Assembly: GCF_021026295.1 (NCBI RefSeq)
Contig: NZ_JAJNDA010000003.1
Location: forward strand, 368,300-432,299
Direction: 5' to 3'
DNA length: 64,000 bases
Source of the DNA: Actinomycetospora soli
Lineage (GTDB): Bacteria > Actinomycetota > Actinomycetes > Mycobacteriales > Pseudonocardiaceae
Part shown: positions 55,192 through 64,000 of the stretch, piece by piece
How positions within the stretch are numbered: position 1 is the stretch's first letter
How the letters are laid out: every line of letters starts with the position of its first letter
Position numbers and translations under genes: made by a program
Notes under the pieces: generated by a model
The model's database searches: none
Told to the model about the DNA's origin: nothing
What the model saw: the letters and a program-made list of their open reading frames with translations, nothing else

Positions 55192-56271
55192 GTGCTGTTC
55201 TCCTCCGGCATGATCGAGCAGACCCCGACCCCGACCCCGACGCCGTCGCCCGGCCCCACCTCCTCGGTGGTCCCCGAGGTCCCGGTCGACGCACCGTCGT
55301 GCGCCGCTGACGCCGGCTCGCTGTGCGCGCGCGTCTTCCAGTACACGCACGCGTCGTGGCTCTCGCGCTCGGCGGACGCCATCGTGTCCCACGCGCTGAC
55401 GACCATCGTGATCATCTTGGTCGCGGTGGTGCTGCGCTCCGCGGTGCACCGCGCGATCCGCCGGGTCGTCGACGGCGCCAGCAGCGGCCGCGTGCCGCGG
55501 CTGCTGCGCCCGCTGCGCGACCGGGCGGCCGCGAGCCTGCGCGAGTCCGCGCCGCAGATGATCGAGCGGCGCTCGCAGCGGGCGCAGGCGATCGGCTCGG
55601 TGCTGCGTTCGTTCGTCACGCTCGTGATCTACGGGGTCGCGTTCACGCTGATCCTGGGCGAGTTCGGCGTGAACCTCGCGCCGATCATCGCCTCCGCCGG
55701 CATCCTCGGCGTCGCGATCGGGTTCGGCGCCCAGAACCTCGTCCGGGACTTCCTGTCCGGCATCTTCATGATGCTCGAGGACCAGTACGGGGTCGGCGAC
55801 GTCGTCGACCTCGGCGAGGCCACCGGCACCGTCGAGGCGGTCGGCCTGCGGGTCACGACGCTGCGGGACATCGCCGGGACCGTCTGGTACGTCCGCAACG
55901 GCGAGGTGCTGCGCGTCGGGAACTCCAGCCAGGGCTACTCGGTGGCGGTCGTCGACATCCCGGTGGGGCACTCCGCCGACGTCGACGACACCTCCGAGCT
56001 CGCGCAGCGCGCCGCCACCGAGGAGTGCACCGAGCCCGACATCGCCGCGAAGGTGCTGGCGCCGCCGGAGATGCTCGGGGTGCAGTCGGTGACCGCGGAG
56101 GGCATCCTGCTGCGCCTCACCGTCCGGACCCGCCCCGGCGAGCAGTGGGCCGTGCAGCGCGCGGTGGCCGGCGCGGTGAAGTCCGCGTTCGACGACGCCG
56201 GGGTGCCGGCGCCCACCCCGTTCGGCGCGGGCCGGAACGCGGCCACGACCCACGGGTCGGCCCGCCCGTGA
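55192..56271 (+). CDS. Small-conductance mechanosensitive channel, MscS family
   Basis: A 359-residue channel relieving turgor on osmotic downshock. TM1-3 with the pore helix IIASAGILGVAIGFGAQNLVRD and the beta domain FLSGIFMMLEDQYGVGDVVD, then the alpha/beta C-terminal domain. The N-terminus has a Pro-Thr repeat (TPTPTPTPSPGPTS) before TM1. Leaderless GTG start. Divergent from the HNH gene. Confidence 0.93.
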   Translation: MLFSSGMIEQTPTPTPTPSPGPTSSVVPEVPVDAPSCAADAGSLCARVFQYTHASWLSRSADAIVSHALTTIVIILVAVVLRSAVHRAIRRVVDGASSGRVPRLLRPLRDRAAASLRESAPQMIERRSQRAQAIGSVLRSFVTLVIYGVAFTLILGEFGVNLAPIIASAGILGVAIGFGAQNLVRDFLSGIFMMLEDQYGVGDVVDLGEATGTVEAVGLRVTTLRDIAGTVWYVRNGEVLRVGNSSQGYSVAVVDIPVGHSADVDDTSELAQRAATEECTEPDIAAKVLAPPEMLGVQSVTAEGILLRLTVRTRPGEQWAVQRAVAGAVKSAFDDAGVPAPTPFGAGRNAATTHGSARP

Positions 56272-56308
56272 GCGCCGCCGGTGGGCGCGCTCGTGAGACG
56301 GTGGGACC

Positions 56309-56692
56309 GTGAGCAGTCCCCAGACCTTCTACGACGCGGTCGGCGGCCACGAGACGTTCCACCGGATCGTGCACCGCTTCTACGAGCAGGTGGCCGACGA
56401 CCCGGTGCTGCGCCCGCTGTACCCCGAGGAGGACCTCGGTCCCGCCGAGGACCGGCTCCGCCTCTTCCTCGAGCAGTACTGGGGCGGTCCGCAGACCTAC
56501 TCGCAGCAGCGCGGCCACCCGCGCCTGCGGATGCGCCACGCCCCGTTCCCGATCGGGCCGCTCGAGCGCGACGCCTGGCTGCGCTGCATGAAGGTGGCGG
56601 TCGACGAGGAGAACCTCGAGCCCGAGCGGCACCGCCAGATCTGGGAGTACATGGAGATGGCGGCCATGAGCATGATGAACAAGGCGTTCTGA
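56309..56692 (+). CDS. glbO: Truncated haemoglobin, group II (trHbO)
   Basis: A 127-residue globin. E7-E11 and CD residues typical of trHb[41 protein letters not shown] with Trp and the proximal His in MRHAPFPI. It matches M. tuberculosis Rv2470, in the same place after pepN. Binds O2 or NO near the membrane. GTG start at 56309. Confidence 0.95.
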   Translation: MSSPQTFYDAVGGHETFHRIVHRFYEQVADDPVLRPLYPEEDLGPAEDRLRLFLEQYWGGPQTYSQQRGHPRLRMRHAPFPIGPLERDAWLRCMKVAVDEENLEPERHRQIWEYMEMAAMSMMNKAF

Positions 56693-56752
56693 GCCCTCGC
56701 GCGGGACGACGCCGCGCGTGGGGGCCGACCGGGCGGGGAACACCGGCTGACG

Positions 56753-57448
56753 ATGACCGAGAACCCGCTCCAGAACGTCTCCTTCCCCTCCAACAGCCGC
56801 ACCGCCCACGGCTACCTGGCGCTCCCCGAGTCCGGCTCGGGGCCCGGCGTCGTGGTGATCCAGGAGTGGTGGGGACTCACCTCCCACATCGCGGACGTGA
56901 CCAACCGCCTCGCCGCGGAGGGCTTCGTCGCGCTCGCGCCCGACCTCTACGGCGGCACCACCACCCACGACTCCGACGAGGCCGGGGAGCTCATGCAGGA
57001 GCTCCCGGTGCAGCAGGCCGCGACCGACCTCGCGGGCGCCGTGGACTACCTGCTCGACCACGAGGCCGTCGTCGGCCGGAAGGTCGGCGCCGTCGGGTTC
57101 TGCATGGGCGGCGGCTTCGTCCTCGTCCTCGCCGCCCAGCAGGGCGACAAGATCGGCGCCGCCGTGCCGTTCTACGGGGTGCTCGGGGAGGACTACCCCA
57201 GCTTCGCCGACCTCTCCGCGCCGCTGCTCGGCCACTTCGGCGAGCAGGACGAGATGGCCGGCCCCGACGCCGTGAAGGCGCTCGCCGACCGGATCGAGGC
57301 CGAGTCGGGCCACCGCCCCGACTTCCGGCTCTACCCCGCCGGGCACGCCTTCTTCAACGACGAGAACCACATGGGCACCTACGACCCCGAGCAGGCCACC
57401 ATCGCCTGGAACGAGACGCTGAACTTCCTGCGCTCGACCCTGCGCTGA
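56753..57448 (+). CDS. Dienelactone hydrolase family protein
   Basis: A 231-residue hydrolase with Cys nucleophile in GAVGFCMGGGFVLVL, acid in LGHFGEQDEMAG, and His in YPAGHAFFNDEN, the normal C-D-H triad. The substrate is probably a lactone or ester. Shares its strand with glbO (60-nt gap), so it may be co-transcribed. Convergent with the next gene (12-nt gap). Confidence 0.92.
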   Translation: MTENPLQNVSFPSNSRTAHGYLALPESGSGPGVVVIQEWWGLTSHIADVTNRLAAEGFVALAPDLYGGTTTHDSDEAGELMQELPVQQAATDLAGAVDYLLDHEAVVGRKVGAVGFCMGGGFVLVLAAQQGDKIGAAVPFYGVLGEDYPSFADLSAPLLGHFGEQDEMAGPDAVKALADRIEAESGHRPDFRLYPAGHAFFNDENHMGTYDPEQATIAWNETLNFLRSTLR

Positions 57449-57460
57449 GGCCGACCGGGT

Positions 57461-58126
57461 CTACAGCAGCGGCAGCTGCGCGCGGCGGCGCCGGACCACG
57501 GCGCCGCCGCGCGCGTCCAGCCGCAGCCAGCCGCCGTCGGTCGACACCCGCACCACGTCCTCCCCGCCGGCGCCCGGGCCGACGAAGCCCATCCCCGACA
57601 GCGCGAAGACGCACCGCATCGGCACGCGCACCTCGAGGCCCGACGCGTCGTCGGTCACCGTGAGCACGACCTGGTCGAGCAGCGCCGCCGACGGCCGCCC
57701 GGACGGGTCCGCGGCCCGCGCCGCGGCCACGCCCTTCTCCGCGAGCCCGTCCACCACCTCCGACGGCACCTCGCCCACCACCTGCCAGCGCGCGTCGGGA
57801 CGCAGCGGCGGCAGCGGGCCGCGCCACCGCTCGTCCACCGTGGTCCCGGGTTCCACCGACGGGCCGCCCGCGACGGCGAGCGCGGCCAGCAGGTCCGAGC
57901 CCACGACGGTGACGTCGGCGGGCTCCAGCGTGCCGGGCGCGCTGCGCGTGACGAGCGCGTCGAACGGCGTCGGCGCGTACGCCTCGACCGCGGCGCGCTC
58001 GCCCGGCCGCGCCCGCAGCCGGACCACCACGGCGGCGTCCAGCCGCACCGCCCGGCCGACGAACCCGGCGAGGTCGTCGCGCTGCGCGGCGTCCGGGATC
58101 GAGAGGGTGGCCCGGGTCCCGATCAC
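57461..58126 (-). CDS. Conserved protein (Rv2474c-like)
   Basis: A 221-residue protein of unknown function with a repeated half: APTPFDALVTRSAPGTLEPA, VEPGTTVDERWRGPLPPLRP, and a beta-rich C-terminus (VRVSTDGGWLRLDARGGAVV). The place between thioesterase and glbO is as in mycobacteria (Rv2474c). GTG 58126 overlaps the thioesterase stop by 4 nt, so gdh, thioesterase and this gene form one coupled operon. Confidence 0.7.
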   Translation of the reverse strand: MIGTRATLSIPDAAQRDDLAGFVGRAVRLDAAVVVRLRARPGERAAVEAYAPTPFDALVTRSAPGTLEPADVTVVGSDLLAALAVAGGPSVEPGTTVDERWRGPLPPLRPDARWQVVGEVPSEVVDGLAEKGVAAARAADPSGRPSAALLDQVVLTVTDDASGLEVRVPMRCVFALSGMGFVGPGAGGEDVVRVSTDGGWLRLDARGGAVVRRRRAQLPLL

Positions 58127-58560
58127 GACCCGACCTCGTACCGCTCGAGGAACGTGCGCTCGTCGGCCGTGAGCCGACGGGGGCGCGCGGCGGCGAGGTC
58201 GTAGGGCACGAGCTGGGTGTCGGCGGTGACCGCCGGCTTCGGGTCCCAGCCGGTCCCGTCGTCGTCGGGAAGCAGCAGTTCGTAGCCGACCGTGAACGAC
58301 GCCGTGCGCACCGAGTGCGCCCACATCCGCGCCCGCACCCCGCGCCGCGTCCACGGGATCGGGCGCCGGTAGCGGACGTCGACGTGGGCCACCAGCAGCC
58401 CGGCCTCGAACGCCGCGACGCCCTCACGGGCGGCGGTGTCGAAGAGCAACGCGGTCCGGGCGTCCTCGAGCAGCGTGACGACCTTGGCGTGGTTGACGTG
58501 CTGGTACGGGTCCTGGTCGGACCAGCGCACCGGCACGTCGACGTCGTAGGTCGCGCTCAT
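58123..58560 (-). CDS. 4HBT-type acyl-CoA thioesterase (Rv2475c-like)
   Basis: A 145-residue hot-dog fold thioesterase; the N-terminal signature VRWSDQDPYQHVNHAKVVTL contains the catalytic Asp of the 4-hydroxybenzoyl-CoA family. The acyl-CoA is unknown. The ATG overlaps the gdh stop by 4 nt and its own stop overlaps the next GTG, giving tight coupling. Same order as M. tuberculosis Rv2476c-Rv2475c-Rv2474c. Confidence 0.92.
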   Translation of the reverse strand: MSATYDVDVPVRWSDQDPYQHVNHAKVVTLLEDARTALLFDTAAREGVAAFEAGLLVAHVDVRYRRPIPWTRRGVRARMWAHSVRTASFTVGYELLLPDDDGTGWDPKPAVTADTQLVPYDLAAARPRRLTADERTFLERYEVGS

Positions 58561-61500
58561 CGCACCATGCTCCGGATCTGGCGGGCGGCCACGGACACCG
58601 TGGTCAGGTCGGTTCGTCCGGAGCGGGCGATCTCGGCCAGGGACGTGCGCGCACGCATCAGCCGCGAGGCGTTCGCCTGCTCCCAGTGCGCGATCTTCTC
58701 ATCCGCCGACTCGGTGTTGTCGGTGTCGGCGAGCACGTCCAGGGTCACCGCGCGCAGCGAGGAGTACAGCTCGTCGCGCAGCGAGAGCCGCGCCAGCGCG
58801 TCCCACCGGTCCCGGCGCGACAGCGACGCCACCACCGTGAGCAGCCGGTCGATGCCGAGGTGGTCGGAGATCGCGTAGTAGAGCTCCGCCACGGCCCGCA
58901 GGTCGTCCGGATCGTCGTCGTGGTCGGCCTCCGCGATCTCGGTGATCTCGGTGACGTCGAGCAGCCCGAACCCGTAGAGCCCGCCCACCACACGGCCGGC
59001 CAGCTCCTCCGGCGCCCCGAGCGCGACGACCGCGTCCACCTGCTCGGCGAGCCCCTCGGCCTCGGAGCCGCGCAGCAGCGACGCGACCTGCGGCCCCAGG
59101 CTCCCGACGACGGGTGAGAACCGGTGGATCTCCGCGCCCATCGCCAGCGGCTGCGGCCGGTGCGTCAGCAGCCAGCGCGACGCCCGGTCGAGGATGCGCC
59201 GGGAGGCGAGCGTCAGCCGGTCGGCCGCCTCGGTGGGGAGGCCCGCCGCGGTCGCGTCGGCGACGTCCGCGGCGAGGGTGTCGAGCCCGAACACGCGCGT
59301 CGCGATCTGGTAGGCGCGGACCGCGTCCGCCGGGGTCGCCGACACCTCGGCGACCAGCCGGTGCACGTAGGACAGACCCCCACCGTCGACGACCTCGTTG
59401 GCCACCATGGTCGTCACGATGCGCCGGCGCAGCGGGTGCGCGGCGATCGCCGCCGGATAGGTCGAGGCCAGCACCGGCGGGAAGTAGGACGGCAGACGGC
59501 GGGTGAAGATCTCGGCGTCGGGCAGGTCGTCCTCGGCGAGCGCCTCGGTCAGGTCGAGCTTGACGTGCGCCATGAGCTGCGCGAGCTCGGGGCCCGTGAG
59601 CCCCTCCCCCGCCTGACGCCGGGCCTCGAAGCCCTCCGCGTCGGGCAGCACGTCGAGCTCGCGGTCGATGCGGCCCCGGGCCTCCAGGTCGGTCACCTGG
59701 GCCTCGTGGACGTTGACCATGTCCGGGGCGTGGGCGCGCGCGACGCCCAGCACGTCGTTCTGCGCCACGTTGTCGGCGAGGACGAGTGCGGCGACGTCCT
59801 CGGTCGTCGCGGCGATCTGCTCGTCGCGGCGTTCCTCGGCGAGCTCCCCGCGCTCCACGAGCGAGTCGAGCAGGATCTTGATGTTGACCTCGTGGTCGGA
59901 GCAGTCGACGCCCGCGGAGTTGTCGATGGCGTCGGTGTTGACGCGGCCGCCGGCGCGGGCGTACTCGATGCGCCCGCGCTGGGTCAGGCCGAGGTTGCCG
60001 CCCTCGCCGACGACCTTCACCCGCAGCTCGTCGCCGTTCACCCGCACCGCGTCGTTGCCCTTGTCGCCCGCGTCGGCGTGGGTCTCCTCGGTGGCTTTGA
60101 CGTAGGTGCCGATGCCGCCGTTCCACAGCAGGTCGACCGGGGCCCGCAGGATGGCCCGCATCAACGACGGCGGGTCGAGCGACTCGGTGCTCTCCAGCCC
60201 CAGCGCGGCGGCGACCTGCTCGGAGACGGGGATCCGCTTCTGCGTCCGGGGGTACACGCCGCCCCCGGCGCTGATCAGCGACTCGTCGTAGTCCGCCCAG
60301 GAGGAGCGGGGCAGCTCGAAGAGGCGGCGGCGCTCGGCGAACGACGTGGCGGGGTCGGGGTCCGGGTCGAGGAACACGTGGCGGTGGTCGAACGCGGCGA
60401 CGATGCGCAGGTGCGGCGAGAGCAGCATGCCGTTGCCGAAGACGTCGCCGGACATGTCGCCGACTCCGACGACGCTGACCTCGTCGGTCGCGATGTCCCG
60501 GCCGAGCTCGCGGAAGTGGCGGCGGACCGACTCCCAGGCGCCGCGGGCGGTGATGCCCATGGCCTTGTGGTCGTAACCGACCGAGCCGCCGGAGGCGAAG
60601 GCGTCGCCGAGCCAGAACCCGCGGGTGGTCGCGACGTCGTTGGCGATGTCGGAGAACGTGGCCGTGCCCTTGTCGGCGGCGACGACGAGGTAGGTGTCGT
60701 CGCCGTCGTAGCGCACGATCCGCTCCGGCGTGACCGACGCCGAGTCCGCGGCGTGCCCCTGCCGGTCGTCGACGAGGTCGAGCAGGGCACCGATGAACAG
60801 GCGGTAGCAGGCCACACCCTCGGCACGCTGCGCGTCGCGGTCGACCCCGGCGTCACCGGTGGCGGCGGGCGGGCGCTTCACGACGAACCCGCCCTTCGCC
60901 CCGACCGGGACGATGACGGCGTTCTTCACCGCCTGCGCCTTCACCAGGCCGAGGATCTCGGTGCGGTAGTCCTGCAGCCGGTCCGACCAGCGCAGGCCGC
61001 CGCGGGCGATCGGTCCGAACCGCAGGTGGACGCCCTCGACACGGTTGGAGTGCACGAACGTCTCGATGGCCGGCCGCGGCTCGGGCACGCCCGGCACGCG
61101 GGCGGGGTCGAGCTTGAACGCCATGACGTCGCGCGGGGCGCCGTCGTCGTCGCGCAGGAAGTAGTTCGAGCGCAGCGTGCCGCGGACCAGGCCGAGCAGC
61201 GCGCGCAGGATCCGGTCGGCGTCGAGGCTCGTCACGGCGTCGATCGCGCCCTCGACCCGGGCGTCGAGCTCGGCGACGCGGGTCTCGCGGTCGTCCGCCT
61301 GCTCGGGGTCGAACTTCGCCTCGAACAGCCGGACGAGCCCGACCGCCACGTCGGTGTGTGCGGCGACGACGTCGGTGATGTAGCTCTGGCCGTAGGTGCT
61401 GGCGATCTGCCGCTGGTACCGGGCGAGGGCGCGCAGCAGGCCCGCCTGCCGCCAGCTCAGCCCGGCGGTGAGCACGAGGGCGTTGAACCCGTCGGTCCCG

Positions 61501-63431
61501 ACGCGGCCGCGCCAGATCTCGGTGAACGCCTCGGCCGCACGGCGGGTGAGGTCCTCGTCCTGCGCGGCGTCGGCGCCGAGCCGCATTCGCAGACCGAAGT
61601 CGTTGATCCACGCGGGCCGCCCGTCGCTGCGGCGGACCTCGTAGGGGCGTTCGTCGACGACCTCCACGCCCAGCGACTGCAGCACCGGCAGCACGGTCGA
61701 CAGCGTGATCCGGCGGTCGACCAGGTACAGCTTCAGCCGCCGGTCGCCGCTCTCCGGGTCGATGTCGTCCCCGTCCGGCCGGTAGAGCCGGACCGCGAGG
61801 TCGTCGGGACCGCGGAGACCGTCGAGCACCAGGAGGTCCGCGACGCCGCGCTCGGGCGGGAAGTCCTCCTGGTAGGCCTGGCTGAACGGCTCGCCGACCG
61901 CGGCGATCGCCGCGCGCTCCCGGGGGCCGGCGGCCGCCCGCAGGCGGTCGTCCCAGGTCCGCGCGGCCTCGGCGAGCTCGTCGGTGAGGGCGGCGACGTC
62001 GGGCCGGACGGGCTCGCGCTGTCCGGTGTGCACGGTGACGTGCAGGAGCGCGAGCTGGTCCTCGGTGACCCGAGCGGTGTACTCGATGTCGGCGCCCTCG
62101 AGGCGGTCCAGCAGCAGCTGCTGCATCCGCAGGCGGGCGTCGGTCGTGTACCGGTCCCGGGGCAGGTAGACCATCGCCGAGAAGTAGCGGCCCCAGCGGT
62201 CGCGGCGCAGGAACAGCCGCACCCGTCGTCGTTCGGCGAGCGCGAGCACCCCGGAGACGGTCTCGCTGAGCGAGGCGCGGTCGGTGCAGAGCAGCTCCGC
62301 GCGCGGGTAGGTCTGGAGCACCTCGAGCATCTGCCGGCCCGACCACGACTCGACCGGCAGGTCACTGCTGCTCACCACGTCCGTGACGCGGCGCGAGACC
62401 ACGGGGATGCGCGTGACGTCGGCGCTGCGTGCAGCGACCGACAGGACCCCGAGGAACCGGTGCTCGCCGACGACGCGGCCGTCCTCGTAGACCTTGACCC
62501 CGACGTAGAGGGGGTGGACGGGGGCGTGGACCGTGGAGCGCGCGCCGGCGCGGGTGAGGACGAGCAGGACCCCCTCCTCGTCGACGGTCTCCTCGCGCTC
62601 GGCGAGGTCGGGCCCCGCGGTGAGGGTGCGCGTGTACTCGGTGTCGCGCCGCAGGATGCCGAGCCCGGCGCTGTCCGGTGCCTCGGTCGCCGGGCGGTAG
62701 CGGTGCCCGAGGAAGGTGAGGTTGCCGTCGGCGAACCAGCGCAGCAGCGCGACCGTCTCGGTCGTGCGGTACTCCGCGACGGGCGGTGGTGTCCGCTCCA
62801 GGTCGGCGGCCAGGTGGAGGGCGCGCTCGACCATCCGCTGGCCGTCCTCCACGACGTCGCGCACGTCGCCGAGCACCGCGGACAGCCGTTCGTGCAGGTC
62901 GCGGGCCAGTTCCCGGACGGACTCCGAGCTCGCGTCCGCCTCGAGCTCGAGGTTCATCCACGACTCGGCGACCGTTCCCGACGGCGGGTGGTTCGGGTCG
63001 GCGTGCGGGCACACCTCGAGGAGCGCGCCGTCGGCGTCACGACGGACCACGACCACGGGGTGCACCACGCGGTGCACGGCTGCGCCGGTGCGCGACAGCT
63101 CGGCCACGACGGAGTCGATGAGGAACGGCATGTCCTCGGTGACGACGAGGACGGAGACCCGGTCCGGGTCCGGGGCCGGCAACCCCGGCGTCGCCTCGGC
63201 GCCGGCGCCGAGCACCGCAGTGACGGGGCGGCCGGGGACGCGGAGGCGAGCCAGGCTGCGGTGGGCCCGGACCGCTCCGAGCGCCTCCTGCGGGTCCTCC
63301 CCGATCTCGCCCGGCCCGACCCGCGCGAAGTACAACGCAGCCAGCTCGCCCAGGGGCTCGTCGTCGAGGGCGCGGGCCGCCGCGCGGAGACCGTCCGGAT
63401 CGAGCACAGGTGACGTCGTCGTGCCCGTCAT
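58557..63431 (-). CDS. gdh: NAD-specific glutamate dehydrogenase, large type
   Basis: A 1624-residue catabolic GDH (L-180 class) converting glutamate to 2-oxoglutarate with NAD. The N-terminal regulatory half contains ACT-like segments (VSVLVVTEDMPFLIDSVVAE). The catalytic core has GGLRWSDRLQDYRTEILGLV and KNAVIVPVGAKGGFVVKR with active-site Lys, then the NAD domain VGVGDMSGDVFGNGMLLSPH. ATG 63431 (MTGTTTSPVLDPDG) gives the same length as mycobacterial Rv2476c as I recall it; longer upstream reading would cover repeats. First of a three-gene operon. Confidence 0.96.
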   Translation of the reverse strand: MTGTTTSPVLDPDGLRAAARALDDEPLGELAALYFARVGPGEIGEDPQEALGAVRAHRSLARLRVPGRPVTAVLGAGAEATPGLPAPDPDRVSVLVVTEDMPFLIDSVVAELSRTGAAVHRVVHPVVVVRRDADGALLEVCPHADPNHPPSGTVAESWMNLELEADASSESVRELARDLHERLSAVLGDVRDVVEDGQRMVERALHLAADLERTPPPVAEYRTTETVALLRWFADGNLTFLGHRYRPATEAPDSAGLGILRRDTEYTRTLTAGPDLAEREETVDEEGVLLVLTRAGARSTVHAPVHPLYVGVKVYEDGRVVGEHRFLGVLSVAARSADVTRIPVVSRRVTDVVSSSDLPVESWSGRQMLEVLQTYPRAELLCTDRASLSETVSGVLALAERRRVRLFLRRDRWGRYFSAMVYLPRDRYTTDARLRMQQLLLDRLEGADIEYTARVTEDQLALLHVTVHTGQREPVRPDVAALTDELAEAARTWDDRLRAAAGPRERAAIAAVGEPFSQAYQEDFPPERGVADLLVLDGLRGPDDLAVRLYRPDGDDIDPESGDRRLKLYLVDRRITLSTVLPVLQSLGVEVVDERPYEVRRSDGRPAWINDFGLRMRLGADAAQDEDLTRRAAEAFTEIWRGRVGTDGFNALVLTAGLSWRQAGLLRALARYQRQIASTYGQSYITDVVAAHTDVAVGLVRLFEAKFDPEQADDRETRVAELDARVEGAIDAVTSLDADRILRALLGLVRGTLRSNYFLRDDDGAPRDVMAFKLDPARVPGVPEPRPAIETFVHSNRVEGVHLRFGPIARGGLRWSDRLQDYRTEILGLVKAQAVKNAVIVPVGAKGGFVVKRPPAATGDAGVDRDAQRAEGVACYRLFIGALLDLVDDRQGHAADSASVTPERIVRYDGDDTYLVVAADKGTATFSDIANDVATTRGFWLGDAFASGGSVGYDHKAMGITARGAWESVRRHFRELGRDIATDEVSVVGVGDMSGDVFGNGMLLSPHLRIVAAFDHRHVFLDPDPDPATSFAERRRLFELPRSSWADYDESLISAGGGVYPRTQKRIPVSEQVAAALGLESTESLDPPSLMRAILRAPVDLLWNGGIGTYVKATEETHADAGDKGNDAVRVNGDELRVKVVGEGGNLGLTQRGRIEYARAGGRVNTDAIDNSAGVDCSDHEVNIKILLDSLVERGELAEERRDEQIAATTEDVAALVLADNVAQNDVLGVARAHAPDMVNVHEAQVTDLEARGRIDRELDVLPDAEGFEARRQAGEGLTGPELAQLMAHVKLDLTEALAEDDLPDAEIFTRRLPSYFPPVLASTYPAAIAAHPLRRRIVTTMVANEVVDGGGLSYVHRLVAEVSATPADAVRAYQIATRVFGLDTLAADVADATAAGLPTEAADRLTLASRRILDRASRWLLTHRPQPLAMGAEIHRFSPVVGSLGPQVASLLRGSEAEGLAEQVDAVVALGAPEELAGRVVGGLYGFGLLDVTEITEIAEADHDDDPDDLRAVAELYYAISDHLGIDRLLTVVASLSRRDRWDALARLSLRDELYSSLRAVTLDVLADTDNTESADEKIAHWEQANASRLMRARTSLAEIARSGRTDLTTVSVAARQIRSMVR

Positions 63432-63837
63432 CGTCGGGTCACCGCCGACGGCGGAGGAACGGGTCCACACCACGGCGTGAGCACGCCGGTCACTGTATCG
63501 GCGACGTGTCGGCGTAGGGGCATCCGCCGAGTGGCGGTCCGTGGCATCCGTCCGCGGAGCGAGCGGCGGAGATGGCCGGCTCCGATGGTGCCTGGTGTGT
63601 CTCTCGAGTCGCCGGCGCCTGCTCGGCTTGGCGAGGTGTACAAGAGGCAGGGATCGATGCCGCAGATCCTGCGTGGTGTGCACCTCGGGACAGGACCGAC
63701 TGACCGACACTGGTCGGCCTCACCGCCGCGAGGTGTGCGTGAGGCAGGGATAGCGACCCGGGATGCTGCGTGGTGTGCCCCTGATGTGGGCGGTGGGGCC
63801 GGTCGGCCTGTTGTTGTGTCTGGTGGTGGAGACACGA
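63432..63837. other. Intergenic region between gdh and rRNA operon
   Basis: No gene is supported in about 400 bp. It holds a pair of 56-bp repeats (63631 and 63728), the gdh promoter, and 28 bp before the rRNA terminator that show nothing else. Confidence 0.5.
63631..63783 (+). repeat. Two degenerate 56-bp direct repeats
   Basis: 63631-63686 and 63728-63783 both begin GCGAGGTGT, share GAGGCAGGGAT and end CTGCGTGGTGTGC plus a few bases. They are 97 bp apart and same-strand. A partial copy in opposite orientation is at 42090. Confidence 0.75.
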
Positions 63838-63867
63838 AAGCCCCCCGGACGTGTGTCTGGGGGGCTT
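63838..63867 (-). terminator. Rho-independent terminator of the rRNA operon
   Basis: Arms AAGCCCCCC and GGGGGGCTT, extended by GGAC/GTCT to a 13-bp stem with a 4-nt loop. On the minus strand the 3' arm runs into CTTTCGTGTC. It lies 23 nt after the 5S 3' end. Confidence 0.85.
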
Positions 63868-63890
63868 GGGTGTGTGGGGGTGGTTGGGTG

Positions 63891-64000
63891 TTCCGGCGGT
63901 GTCCTACTCTCCCACGACCTGGCGGTCGCAGTACCATCGGCGCTGGAGGGCTTAGCTTCCGGGTTCGGGATGGGACCGGGCGTTTCCCCTCCGCTGTGGC
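63891..64000 (-). rRNA. rrf: 5S rRNA, 3' part (cut by window edge)
   Basis: On the minus strand the sequence reads GCCACAGCGGAGGGGAAACG, then CCCGGTCCCATCCCGAACC, GAAGCTAAGCCC and GGTCGTGGGAGAGTAGGACA, the universally conserved actinobacterial 5S. About 110 nt are present and a few 5' bases lie beyond the edge. The rest of the operon would be to the right. Confidence 0.95.

Noticed and set aside
59124..63413. 1429-codon plus-strand frame opposite gdh
   Set aside because: Shadow of gdh; lacks start signals and any family motif.
63428..63937. Minus-strand frame covering the repeats, terminator and 5S 3' end
   Set aside because: Crosses an rRNA and its terminator; the repeats produce recurrent RGAHHA-type peptides without meaning.

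Overview
This is a very GC-rich actinobacterial chromosome segment with many GTG starts, several probable leaderless genes and many 4-nt start/stop overlaps. Its core genes follow the Mycobacterium tuberculosis Rv2462c-Rv2476c order, from memory of that genome: tig, nei2, rpiB, the Rv2466c-type nitroreductase, pepN, DUF5130, ctaJ, HNH nuclease, glbO, an Rv2474c-like gene, thioesterase and gdh. Protein style and gene content suggest Pseudonocardiales (Pseudonocardia/Actinomycetospora-like). That placement is an inference.

Layout. 1-12000: 5' part of tig (minus), aldo/keto reductase, glutamine-dependent NAD synthetase, an RDD/DUF418/two-component cluster, DinB and DUF4180 genes, an aliphatic nitrilase with an AraC regulator, and an ICMT-like methyltransferase. 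12001-16152: a decaying island bounded by a partial tRNA-Pro copy and an intact tRNA-Pro(UGG). It carries intact arsR-acr3 and divergent cadI/arsI, but broken arsC, ANTAR, HD-domain and integrase genes. 16153-33050: small repeats, tRNA-Gly, a cold-shock gene, ArsR-SRPBCC with its operator, TetR genes, an NCS2 permease, P450-ferredoxin, a LysR/FAD-oxidase pair, a PIG-L deacetylase, an amino-acid permease, then nei and rpiB. 33164-39549: a GCS2 ligase/ATP-grasp fusion, an N-acetylglutaminylglutamine-type amidotransferase and an S9 peptidase. This is the best candidate for a little-described pathway. 39546-48633: a DUF1996 exported protein with a membrane partner, M28 peptidase, aldehyde dehydrogenase, and NMO-thiolase-SRPBCC genes. 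48684-63431: conserved backbone from the mycothiol-nitroreductase homologue to the large NAD-glutamate dehydrogenase. 63838-64000: terminator and 3' part of 5S rRNA, the end of an rRNA operon entering from the right on the minus strand.

Functional groupings: arsenic response (ArsR, Acr3, CadI); a likely amide-forming biosynthetic cluster (33164-39549); nitrile hydrolysis under AraC control; and a P450 with its own [3Fe-4S] ferredoxin. Several dispersed repeats are visible: a 25-bp-arm palindrome, a 56-bp element near the rRNA operon with a partial copy at 42 kb, and a recurrent TTCCCGACGRCGGGT motif. No CRISPR array or complete insertion sequence was seen.
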